This document shows, one piece after another, positions 1 through 6,002 of a DNA stretch of 7,534 nt. Below the pieces are notes generated by a model. The model was not told the DNA's origin. It ran no database searches and was given only the letters and a program-made list of their open reading frames with translations. The stretch comes from Candidatus Equimonas enterica (GTDB lineage: Bacteria > Bacteroidota > Bacteroidia > Bacteroidales > Bacteroidaceae). Position 1 is the first letter of the stretch. Each line of letters starts with the position of its first letter. The stretch is taken from positions 1-7,534 of the forward strand of contig JAGHRU010000015.1 in NCBI GenBank assembly GCA_018066225.1, in the 5' to 3' direction. The translations under genes and the position numbers were made by a program.

Positions 1-723
1 AATGACGCCTCACAGACCGACTACCACCTCCAGCAGGTGACGGGATATGTACGCTTCGGCTGGCGCGTTGCCACAGGCACCTTTGTCGGCCCTATGCTGC
101 GCTACCAATACAGCATGGCGCGCCATATACGGCCTGCGCTGCCCGATGCTCCCGACCGCTTTGCGGGGCAGCCACACAAGACCAGCGCCCTGACGCTGGG
201 ACTCTCGCTCACCTACGACTCACGCGACTTCATGCTGTGCGCTTCTCGCGGTTGCTTCTTGCAGGTCGATCAGACCTTTACGCCGCGCTTTTTAGCGGGC
301 AAGCACTGTTTCTCCTCTACGGAAGTGACGTTCAGCACCTACCATGGCCTGTGGCAAGGCGCGACGCTGGCAGCAGAGATGCACGCGCTGTTCAACTACG
401 GCAACCCCGCATGGAGTCAGATGGCCGAGGCTGGCACGACGCATAGGTTGCACGGCTACTACGAAGGCCGTTACCGCGACAAGCACCTGATGGAGGCGCA
501 GGTGGAATTGCGTCAGCACATTGCGGGACGTCATGGTGCGGTGGCATGGGTAGGCGTTGGCGAAGTCTTCCCCGACTTCTCCGGCCTGCGCTTCCAGCGT
601 CTGCTGCCCAACGCAGGCATCGGTTACCGCTGGGAATTTAAGCACCGCGTCAATGTACGCATCGACTACGGCTTCACCCGAAATGGCGGTGGGCTCATCT
701 TCAACGTCAATGAGGCGTTCTAA
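1..723 (+). CDS. Omp85-type (BamA/TamA-like) outer-membrane beta-barrel protein, C-terminal part, 5' truncated
   Basis: The reading frame is open from base 1 and ends with TAA at 721-723, giving 240 residues of a protein whose start lies outside the window. The GTG at 37 is an internal Val codon, not the start. What is visible is the end of a transmembrane beta-barrel: alternating polar and aromatic strands, a TYDSRDF motif (residues about 71-77) typical of Omp85 barrels, an L6-loop-like segment LHGYYEGRYRD (150-160), the strand EAQVELR, and a last strand ending NVNEAF with the terminal Phe expected of an outer-membrane insertion signal. Omp85 proteins insert or translocate proteins at the outer membrane; some Bacteroidetes relatives are barrel-only proteins or barrels fused to patatin domains, which cannot be excluded because the N-terminus is missing. 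Oddities: the usual L6 Arg is His (nt 451-453), and a Cys-x4-Cys pair (residues 80 and 85) follows the SRDF motif. The family is confident; the subfamily is not. Confidence 0.8.
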   Translation, partial: NDASQTDYHLQQVTGYVRFGWRVATGTFVGPMLRYQYSMARHIRPALPDAPDRFAGQPHKTSALTLGLSLTYDSRDFMLCASRGCFLQVDQTFTPRFLAGKHCFSSTEVTFSTYHGLWQGATLAAEMHALFNYGNPAWSQMAEAGTTHRLHGYYEGRYRDKHLMEAQVELRQHIAGRHGAVAWVGVGEVFPDFSGLRFQRLLPNAGIGYRWEFKHRVNVRIDYGFTRNGGGLIFNVNEAF

Positions 724-766
724 TCCCCACAAAGCCAAAGGCACAGAAAGGCACTCGCCCCAGCCC

Positions 767-854
767 CGCGTCACGACATGGGCAGACGGCTTGCACGAAC
801 TGCCCAGAGAGTTTCAACGACAAGGGCAGATCGTTTGCACGACAAGGGCAGACC
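767..854. repeat. Four imperfect 22-bp tandem units in the intergenic spacer
   Basis: The 227-bp spacer 724-950 contains units in exact 22-bp register at 767-788, 789-810, 811-832 and 833-854. Units 3 and 4 agree at 19 of 22 positions (shared core ACGACAAGGGCAGA at 817-830 and 839-852). Unit 1 matches unit 4 at 15 of 22, mostly in the core. Unit 2 is the most diverged at 14 of 22. Unit 2 carries CTGCCCA (800-806), the exact reverse complement of TGGGCAG in unit 1 (779-785), so a 7-bp hairpin with a 14-nt loop is possible. The function is unknown: it could be a decayed minisatellite, a protein-binding array with two-helical-turn spacing, or leader RNA of the downstream gene. The rest of the spacer (724-766, 855-950) shows no recognisable gene, promoter or classic terminator. 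Confidence 0.6.
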
Positions 855-950
855 GCGAGCGCCAATTCCAATAGTCTGAAAATCAATCACCTATGCCACA
901 GCATATACGCTCACGCAAACACGCAACAAAATAACGCCTAACAATACGCT

Positions 951-2558
951 ATGAAACGCTTACTCTCTACACTTGTCCTCATCCTCGTGGGCACCACATG
1001 CACGATGCAAGCACAGACGCTTGCCGACGAACTAACTCCTGCCGAGCGCAAGGCTATGATGCGCACCTCCTGCACCAGTATCATGGTGGGTAAACACGCC
1101 TCTACCGACGGGAGTGTCATGACCAGCCACACCTGCGACTCGTGGTACCGCACATGGATGCAGATAGTGCCCGAGCGCGACTATCCGCGCGACACCGTCA
1201 CCACCATTTGGGAAGGACGTATGCACACCCTCAACGCTACCGACCGTAGCGGCATGAAGGAGAAAGGACAAATACCGCAAGCCAAACACACTTACCGCTA
1301 TCTCGACACGGCCTATCCCTGCCTCAACGAGAAGCGACTGGGCATCGGCGAAACGACCATCGGTGGTCGCGACACGCTGCGCAACGACAAGGGTATGTTC
1401 TACATCGAAGAACTCAGCCGCATTGCCCTCGAACGTTGCAGCACGGCACGCGAAGCCATCCGCCTTATGGGCGACCTCATCAAGCAGTACGGCTACGGCG
1501 ACTCGGGCGAGTGCCTCACCATAGCCGACAAGGACGAAGTATGGATTTTTGAGGTCTTCGGCGAGGGACCCAAGAAGATAGGTGGCGTATGGGCCGCCGT
1601 ACGCATCCCCGACGACGCTATCGCCGTCAGCGCCAACATCTGCCGCATCGGCCGACTCGACCTCTCCGACACTGCTAACTATATGGCTTCCGACAATGTC
1701 TTCGACGTGGCCAAGCGCCTCAATCTGTGGGACGGCAAGAGCGAGTTCTCGTTCTGGCGTGCTTACAGCGGCGGCAACTACTTTGACGAAGTCAAGAATT
1801 ACAGCACCCGCGAACACTTCATCATGAACGCTCTCGCGCCTTCGCTGCACCTGAGCGACACCGTGGAGGAATTGCCGCTTTGCGTCAAGCCCGACCACAA
1901 GGTGAGCGTCACTGAGGTGATGAACCTGCTCGGCGCTTACTACGAAGGCACCGACAAAAGCCTAAGTTGCCGCATCGACTCATTGAGCCAAGGCCGACAA
2001 GGCACGATGGTGGCCAATCCGTGGATGCGCCCCGACGAAATCAACACTTACGGCGCACTACTTGCCGACACCACGATGCAAAACATCCGCACCGTCAGTG
2101 TGCCTTGGTCGGCCTACAGCACCGTCATTCAACTACGCGCCGATTTGCCCGAAGCCGTAGGTGGCGTGGCATGGGTGTTGCTCGACAACCCAGGACAAAG
2201 CCCACGCTTCCCCATCTTCTGCGGCAACACGACACTACCCGACCTCTTGCGCAACTGCGGCAACCACTCCTACCGCGACGACACCGCCCTGTGGCACTAC
2301 CGCCGCACCAATCGTCTCGCGTCGGTGCGCTGGGGCAAGACACGCACGAGCCTTGAGCCTGCCCGCGACTACTTCCGTGACCGCGCTGCCCGCGAGTGGA
2401 CTGGGGTGGCCGACACCTACAACGCACGAGCGCAGGAGTCGCCCGCAGCAGCCACAGCCTATCTTGACGGCTACACAGCCGACTTTTTCGGAGCGACCAT
2501 CGTCAAGTGGGACGAACTCTACCGTAAGTACTGGCACATACTCTGGGCTGGATTTTAA
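951..2558 (+). CDS. Secreted C69-family dipeptidase (Ntn-hydrolase fold)
   Basis: This 535-residue protein belongs to peptidase family C69 (PepDA-like). These enzymes are N-terminal-nucleophile hydrolases that cleave dipeptides after self-processing exposes a catalytic cysteine. The start at 951 gives a good signal peptide: MKR, a hydrophobic stretch (about residues 4-16), then a likely signal peptidase I site near TMQA|Q (residue 21). A polar segment of about 20 residues (22-40) follows, then CTSIMVGKHASTDGSVMTSH from Cys41. This is the family's N-terminal signature, so Cys41 is the predicted nucleophile and residues 22-40 the propeptide. Family members normally carry a D/NGS motif soon after the Cys, as here (DGS, 53-55). 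No lipobox is present, so a soluble periplasmic or extracellular enzyme is expected. No Shine-Dalgarno sequence precedes the ATG. prfC follows after 48 bp with no terminator, suggesting co-transcription. The family call is strong; the substrate is not known. Confidence 0.92.
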   Translation: MKRLLSTLVLILVGTTCTMQAQTLADELTPAERKAMMRTSCTSIMVGKHASTDGSVMTSHTCDSWYRTWMQIVPERDYPRDTVTTIWEGRMHTLNATDRSGMKEKGQIPQAKHTYRYLDTAYPCLNEKRLGIGETTIGGRDTLRNDKGMFYIEELSRIALERCSTAREAIRLMGDLIKQYGYGDSGECLTIADKDEVWIFEVFGEGPKKIGGVWAAVRIPDDAIAVSANICRIGRLDLSDTANYMASDNVFDVAKRLNLWDGKSEFSFWRAYSGGNYFDEVKNYSTREHFIMNALAPSLHLSDTVEELPLCVKPDHKVSVTEVMNLLGAYYEGTDKSLSCRIDSLSQGRQGTMVANPWMRPDEINTYGALLADTTMQNIRTVSVPWSAYSTVIQLRADLPEAVGGVAWVLLDNPGQSPRFPIFCGNTTLPDLLRNCGNHSYRDDTALWHYRRTNRLASVRWGKTRTSLEPARDYFRDRAAREWTGVADTYNARAQESPAAATAYLDGYTADFFGATIVKWDELYRKYWHILWAGF

Positions 2559-2606
2559 TCCCCCACCCCACAAATACCTATTACACCCCATAACATCTAC
2601 ACGCCA

Positions 2607-4178
2607 ATGAACAACGAAATAGCACGTCGCCGCACCTTTGCCATCATCTCCCACCCCGATGCTGGTAAGACCACACTCACCGAGAAACTCCTGCTCTTCG
2701 GTGGACAAATCCAAGTGGCAGGCGCGGTGAAGAACAACAAGATAAAGAAGACCGCCACTTCCGACTGGATGGAAATCGAAAAGCAACGCGGCATCAGCGT
2801 CACCACCTCGGTCATGGAATTTGACTACGAAGACTACAAAGTCAATATCCTTGACACGCCGGGCCACCAAGACTTCGCCGAAGACACGTTTCGCACCTTG
2901 ACGGCTGTCGATAGCGCGATCATCGTGGTCGATAGCGCCAAAGGTGTGGAGGCACAAACGCGCAAACTTATGACCGTATGCCGTATGCGCAACACTCCCG
3001 TCATCGTGTTCGTCAACAAGATGGACCGCGAAGGCCGCGACCCCTTTGACTTGCTCGACGAGTTGGAGCAGGAGTTGGGCATCAGCGTACGCCCTCTCTC
3101 GTGGCCCATCAACCAAGGCGAGCGCTTCAAAGGCGTCTATAACATCTACGAGCAACAGCTCGACCTGTTCGTTCCCGACAAGCAGAAGGTGACAGAAAAG
3201 GTGGCCGTAGATATTCATGCTGCGGGCGAACTGGAAGCCAACGTCGGTGAGCGCGATGCTGCCAAGTTGCGCGAGGATCTGGAACTCGTAGAGGGCGTCT
3301 ATCCCGCCTTTGCTGTGGAAGACTACCTGGCGGCAAAAGTAGCACCGGTCTTCTTTGGCTCTGCACTCAACAACTTCGGCGTAAAAGAACTGCTGGACTG
3401 CTTCGTCAAGATAGCCCCCAGCCCACGTCCCACACGCGCCGAGGAGAGAGACGTCGCCCCCGATGAGCAGAAGTTTAGCAGCTTCATCTTTAAGATAACC
3501 GCCAACATCGACCCCAACCATCGCTCCTGCATCGCTTTCTGCAAAGTGTGCTCGGGACGCTTCGAACGCAACGCCCCATACCTACATGTGCGTCAGGGCA
3601 AGACAGTGCGTTTCTCATCGCCCACGCAGTTTATGGCGCAGCGTAAGAGCACCATCGATGAGGCGTGGGCCGGCGACATCGTTGGCCTGCCCGATAACGG
3701 TATCTTCAAGATAGGCGACACCTTGACCGAAGGGGAGAAATTGCATTTCCGCGGCTTGCCGTCATTCTCTCCCGAGATGTTTAAATACATCGAGAATGCC
3801 GATCCGATGAAAGCCAAGCAACTCGAAAAAGGCATTAACCAACTCATGGATGAAGGCGTGGCACAGCTGTTCATCAATCAGTTCAATGGGCGAAAAATTA
3901 TTGGCACAGTCGGTCAGCTGCAGTTTGAAGTCATACAGTATCGCTTGGAGAATGAGTACAACGCCAAATGCCGTTGGGAACCTATCAGCCTCTATAAGGC
4001 GTGCTGGATAGAGAGCGACGACGCTGCCGAATTGGAGGCTTTCAAGAAACGCAAATACCAGTATATGGCCAAGGACCGCGATGGCCGCGATGTCTTCCTG
4101 GCCGACTCTGGCTACGTGCTCCAAATGGCGCAACAAGACTTCCAGCATATCCGTTTCCACTTCACCAGCGAATTCTAA
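2607..4178 (+). CDS. prfC: Peptide chain release factor 3 (RF3), translational GTPase
   Basis: RF3 is the cytoplasmic GTPase that removes RF1/RF2 from the ribosome after peptide release. The 523-residue length is close to the family norm (E. coli 529). GTPase motifs appear in order: G1 SHPDAGKT (15-22), G2 region RGISVTTS (61-68), G3 DTPGH (83-87), G4 NKMD (137-140) and G5 GSALNNFGV (251-259). The SHPDAGKTTLTEKLLLFGG stretch and the SDWMEIEKQRGISVT segment (52-66) separate RF3 from EF-G and the tetracycline-resistance ribosomal protection proteins. The rest is the RF3-type beta-barrel domain II (about 280-380) and C-terminal domain III, with FNGRKIIGTVGQLQFEVIQY inside it. All motifs look intact, so the protein should be active. 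The start at 2607 places the G1 motif at the usual distance from the N-terminus; the upstream spacer is C/A-rich with no SD. It lies between two genes for exported proteins, probably in one transcript. Confidence 0.96.
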   Translation: MNNEIARRRTFAIISHPDAGKTTLTEKLLLFGGQIQVAGAVKNNKIKKTATSDWMEIEKQRGISVTTSVMEFDYEDYKVNILDTPGHQDFAEDTFRTLTAVDSAIIVVDSAKGVEAQTRKLMTVCRMRNTPVIVFVNKMDREGRDPFDLLDELEQELGISVRPLSWPINQGERFKGVYNIYEQQLDLFVPDKQKVTEKVAVDIHAAGELEANVGERDAAKLREDLELVEGVYPAFAVEDYLAAKVAPVFFGSALNNFGVKELLDCFVKIAPSPRPTRAEERDVAPDEQKFSSFIFKITANIDPNHRSCIAFCKVCSGRFERNAPYLHVRQGKTVRFSSPTQFMAQRKSTIDEAWAGDIVGLPDNGIFKIGDTLTEGEKLHFRGLPSFSPEMFKYIENADPMKAKQLEKGINQLMDEGVAQLFINQFNGRKIIGTVGQLQFEVIQYRLENEYNAKCRWEPISLYKACWIESDDAAELEAFKKRKYQYMAKDRDGRDVFLADSGYVLQMAQQDFQHIRFHFTSEF

Positions 4179-4192
4179 ATCTCCACACCCCA

Positions 4193-5737
4193 ATGACACG
4201 CTTCCTTTCCACCCTACTCTGCCTCGTAAGTGCCACGCTGATCTACGGCCAGTCCCTATCTTCCACCACCCGATGGCACTGGGAAGAGGGCACGATTGTG
4301 CCGGAGACACCCACACGTCCTGCTGGTCAGCAAGACGCACTGGGCATGACCGCCAAACCACTATCGGAAGTACGTGTCGCTTTCGTTGGTCTTGGTATGC
4401 GTGGTGCGGACGCAGTGAGCCGCTGGACTTACATTCCCGGCGTCCGCATCGTAGCCCTTTGCGACTACGACATACAGCGTGCCGAAGCCTGCCAAGAGAC
4501 TTTGCGAAAAGCTGACTTCCCACCAGCAGCCCTTTACAGCGGAGAAGAGGGCTACAAAACCCTGTGTGAACGTAGCGACATTGACCTTGTCTATATCGCT
4601 ACAGACTGGTGTCATCACGTCCCTGTCGCCCTTTGCGCTATGCAGCATGGCAAACATGCTGCCATTGAAGTGCCAGCCGCCATGAACCTCGACCAGTGTT
4701 GGGCACTCATCAATGCCTCCGAACAAACCCGATGCCACTGCTTCATGCTCGAAAACTGCTGTTATGACTGGTACGAAATGACGGCACTCAACATCAAGCA
4801 GCACGGCATACTCGGCGAAATCATACGCGCCGAAGGTGCCTACATCCACAATCTCGACCCATACTGGGAGGCCTACTGGAAAGACCCTCGGGAGAAAGAG
4901 CAACTCGGTTGGCGTCTATCCTACAACCGTGACAACAGAGGCGACATCTACGCTACCCACGGTCTTGGCCCTGTCGCCCAAGCCCTCGACATCCATCGTG
5001 GCGACCGCATCACGACGCTGGTGGCAATGGATACCAAATCGGTGCACGGTAAGGCATTGGTGGAGCAGAAGACAGGAGCACCATGCACGAACTTCCGCAA
5101 CGGCGATCATACGACAACCTTGATGCGCACTGCCGAGGGCAAAGTCATAGAGATACAACACAACACGATGAGTCCGCAACCCTACAACCGCCTCTACAAG
5201 CTGATAGGCAGCAAGGGCTACGCTACGAAATATCCCGAACCGCATTACAGTCTGTCTGCCGACGACCTCAAAGCCGCTGGCATCAGCCCAAAGAGTGACG
5301 ACCTGTCGGGGCACGAGTTTATACCCGAAACCGAACAGCGCGCTCTCGAAGCCGCCTACGAGCACCCGATACTGCAAAAGTACAAGACAGATGCACGCCA
5401 GGTCGGAGGACACGGCGGGATGGACTACATCATGGACTCACGCCTCGTCTATTGTCTCCGTGCGGGTTTGCCGCTCGACATCGACGTCTATGACCTCGCC
5501 GAGTGGTGCGCACTGGCCGAACTCGGTGCGCTGTCGATGGATCACAATTCGGCCAGCGTCGCCTTCCCCGACTTCACCCGCGGCTGCTGGGAGCGCCAGA
5601 AAGGATTTCGCCACGCCTATCTCTCCGCCGCAGAGGAGGCAAAACTCGATGCATCGGCCGCTGCAGCTACGGCAAAGATGAAGGCGAAAGTGGTGAAGCA
5701 ACACCTATGGGAGAAGTATGACAAAGCACATCGCTAA
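4193..5737 (+). CDS. Exported Gfo/Idh/MocA-family protein of glycoside hydrolase GH109 type
   Basis: The 514-residue protein has a Rossmann NAD-binding domain after an export signal. GH109 enzymes (reference: NagA alpha-N-acetylgalactosaminidase) use a tightly bound NAD+ in a redox-elimination mechanism to cleave GalNAc glycosides. Visible here: a signal peptide (MTRFLSTLLCLVSATLIYGQ, cleavage near residue 19 or 20, no lipobox), the dinucleotide-binding GLGMRG (66-71), an acidic Asp91 after strand 2 favouring NAD over NADP, IEVPAA (158-163, the variant of the family EKP motif), MLENCCY (185-191), GDIYATHGLGP (250-260, with Tyr253 and His256 matching the GH109 active-site region), GHGGMDY (406-412) and FPDFTRG (458-464). 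The last four are typical of GH109 rather than generic sugar dehydrogenases. The ATG at 4193 was chosen, 14 bp after the prfC stop, because it starts the signal peptide; the frame is open further upstream but inside prfC. The C-terminal tail (about 476-514) is Ala/Lys-rich and helical. Family confident; the true substrate is untested. Confidence 0.85.
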   Translation: MTRFLSTLLCLVSATLIYGQSLSSTTRWHWEEGTIVPETPTRPAGQQDALGMTAKPLSEVRVAFVGLGMRGADAVSRWTYIPGVRIVALCDYDIQRAEACQETLRKADFPPAALYSGEEGYKTLCERSDIDLVYIATDWCHHVPVALCAMQHGKHAAIEVPAAMNLDQCWALINASEQTRCHCFMLENCCYDWYEMTALNIKQHGILGEIIRAEGAYIHNLDPYWEAYWKDPREKEQLGWRLSYNRDNRGDIYATHGLGPVAQALDIHRGDRITTLVAMDTKSVHGKALVEQKTGAPCTNFRNGDHTTTLMRTAEGKVIEIQHNTMSPQPYNRLYKLIGSKGYATKYPEPHYSLSADDLKAAGISPKSDDLSGHEFIPETEQRALEAAYEHPILQKYKTDARQVGGHGGMDYIMDSRLVYCLRAGLPLDIDVYDLAEWCALAELGALSMDHNSASVAFPDFTRGCWERQKGFRHAYLSAAEEAKLDASAAAATAKMKAKVVKQHLWEKYDKAHR

Positions 5738-5797
5738 AAGCGAAACAGCCAAAAGCAGAAGAAATACGACACGAAGATGCACAAAACGAGTTGCGGA

Positions 5798-5829
5798 TTT
5801 GGTGCATTGACAAATATGTTGTAACTTTG
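5798..5829 (+). promoter_or_regulatory. Bacteroidetes sigma-ABfr-type promoter of tRNA-Gly
   Basis: A -33 element TTTG (5798-5801) and a perfect -7 element TAACTTTG (5822-5829) are separated by 20 nt, matching the known Bacteroides consensus TTTG-N19-21-TAnnTTTG. Transcription should begin a few bases downstream, around 5833-5837, giving a pre-tRNA 5' leader of roughly 35 nt. It may also drive pfkA, for which no separate promoter is visible. The remainder of the 5738-5797 spacer is A-rich with no clear feature. Confidence 0.85.
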
Positions 5830-5831
5830 CA

Positions 5832-5861
5832 CGCGATGAGCGTTCCTACACCTCCATCGCG
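5832..5861. repeat. 7-bp inverted repeat in the tRNA leader, at the predicted transcription start
   Basis: CGCGATG (5832-5838) and CATCGCG (5855-5861) are perfect reverse complements separated by 16 nt. The left arm overlaps the predicted start of transcription and the right arm ends 8 nt before the tRNA. It could be a 5' hairpin in the pre-tRNA leader or an operator-like palindrome. The complementarity is directly visible; the role is not known. Confidence 0.45.
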
Positions 5862-5869
5862 CTGTTACT

Positions 5870-5942
5870 GCGGCAGTAGCTCAGTTGGCAGAGCATCAGC
5901 TTCCCAAGCTGAGGGTCGCGGGTTCGAGCCCCGTTTGCCGCT
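5870..5942 (+). tRNA. tRNA-Gly (anticodon CCC)
   Basis: A 73-nt cloverleaf can be folded by eye. The acceptor arm GCGGCAG (5870-5876) pairs with TTGCCGC (5935-5941, one G-U), followed by discriminator U73 (5942), as usual for bacterial tRNA-Gly. The D stem is GCTC/GAGC. The anticodon stem TCAGC/GCTGA has loop TTCCCAA, with anticodon CCC at 5903-5905, reading GGG. The variable loop is GGGTC. The T arm is GCGGG/CCCGT with loop TTCGAGC. The 3' CCA is not encoded and must be added enzymatically, as is common in Bacteroidetes. Confidence 0.96.
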
Positions 5943-5948
5943 CTATGT

Positions 5949-5978
5949 TAGCCTCGCCCGTCACCACGGGCGGGGCTA
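5949..5978 (+). terminator. GC-rich hairpin between tRNA-Gly and pfkA (terminator or attenuator-like)
   Basis: A 13-bp stem forms between 5949-5961 (TAGCCTCGCCCGT) and 5966-5978 (ACGGGCGGGGCTA), with one G-T pair and a CACC loop. It starts 7 nt after the tRNA and ends 24 nt before the pfkA ATG. No T-run follows (ATCATTAAAATCCC), so it may terminate only partly. It could instead mark the tRNA 3' processing boundary or stabilise the 5' end of the pfkA mRNA. Confidence 0.55.
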
Positions 5979-6002
5979 CATCATTAAAATCCCTTTATCA
6001 TT

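Noticed and set aside
767..854. CRISPR array
   Set aside because: The 22-bp units are directly adjacent with no unique spacers, the repeats are diverged, and there are no cas genes.
1032..1898. 288-codon antisense open frame inside the dipeptidase gene
   Set aside because: Same reason: low-complexity Val/Ala/Gly-rich product, no motif, fully inside a conserved gene.
2235..3521. 428-codon antisense open frame across the dipeptidase and prfC genes
   Set aside because: It runs opposite two clearly real genes, its translation has no recognisable domain, and it spans their intergenic region. Long antisense frames are expected from the codon bias here.
2607..4178. EF-G or tetracycline-resistance ribosomal protection protein
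   Set aside because: Size near 523 residues, SHPDAGKT and the SDWMEIEKQRGISVT segment are specific to RF3.
4001..4192. Upstream extension of the GH109-like gene into prfC
   Set aside because: The extension is an out-of-frame reading of conserved prfC sequence; the ATG at 4193 directly starts a signal peptide.
5731..5743. Small hairpin TCGCT-AAA-AGCGA over the GH109 stop codon as a terminator
   Set aside because: The stem is only 5 bp and an A-rich rather than T-rich sequence follows.
5807..5812. TTGACA as a sigma70-type -35 box
   Set aside because: It is only 9 nt from the TAACTTTG element, too close for -35/-10 spacing; the TTTG at 5798 has the correct Bacteroidetes spacing.
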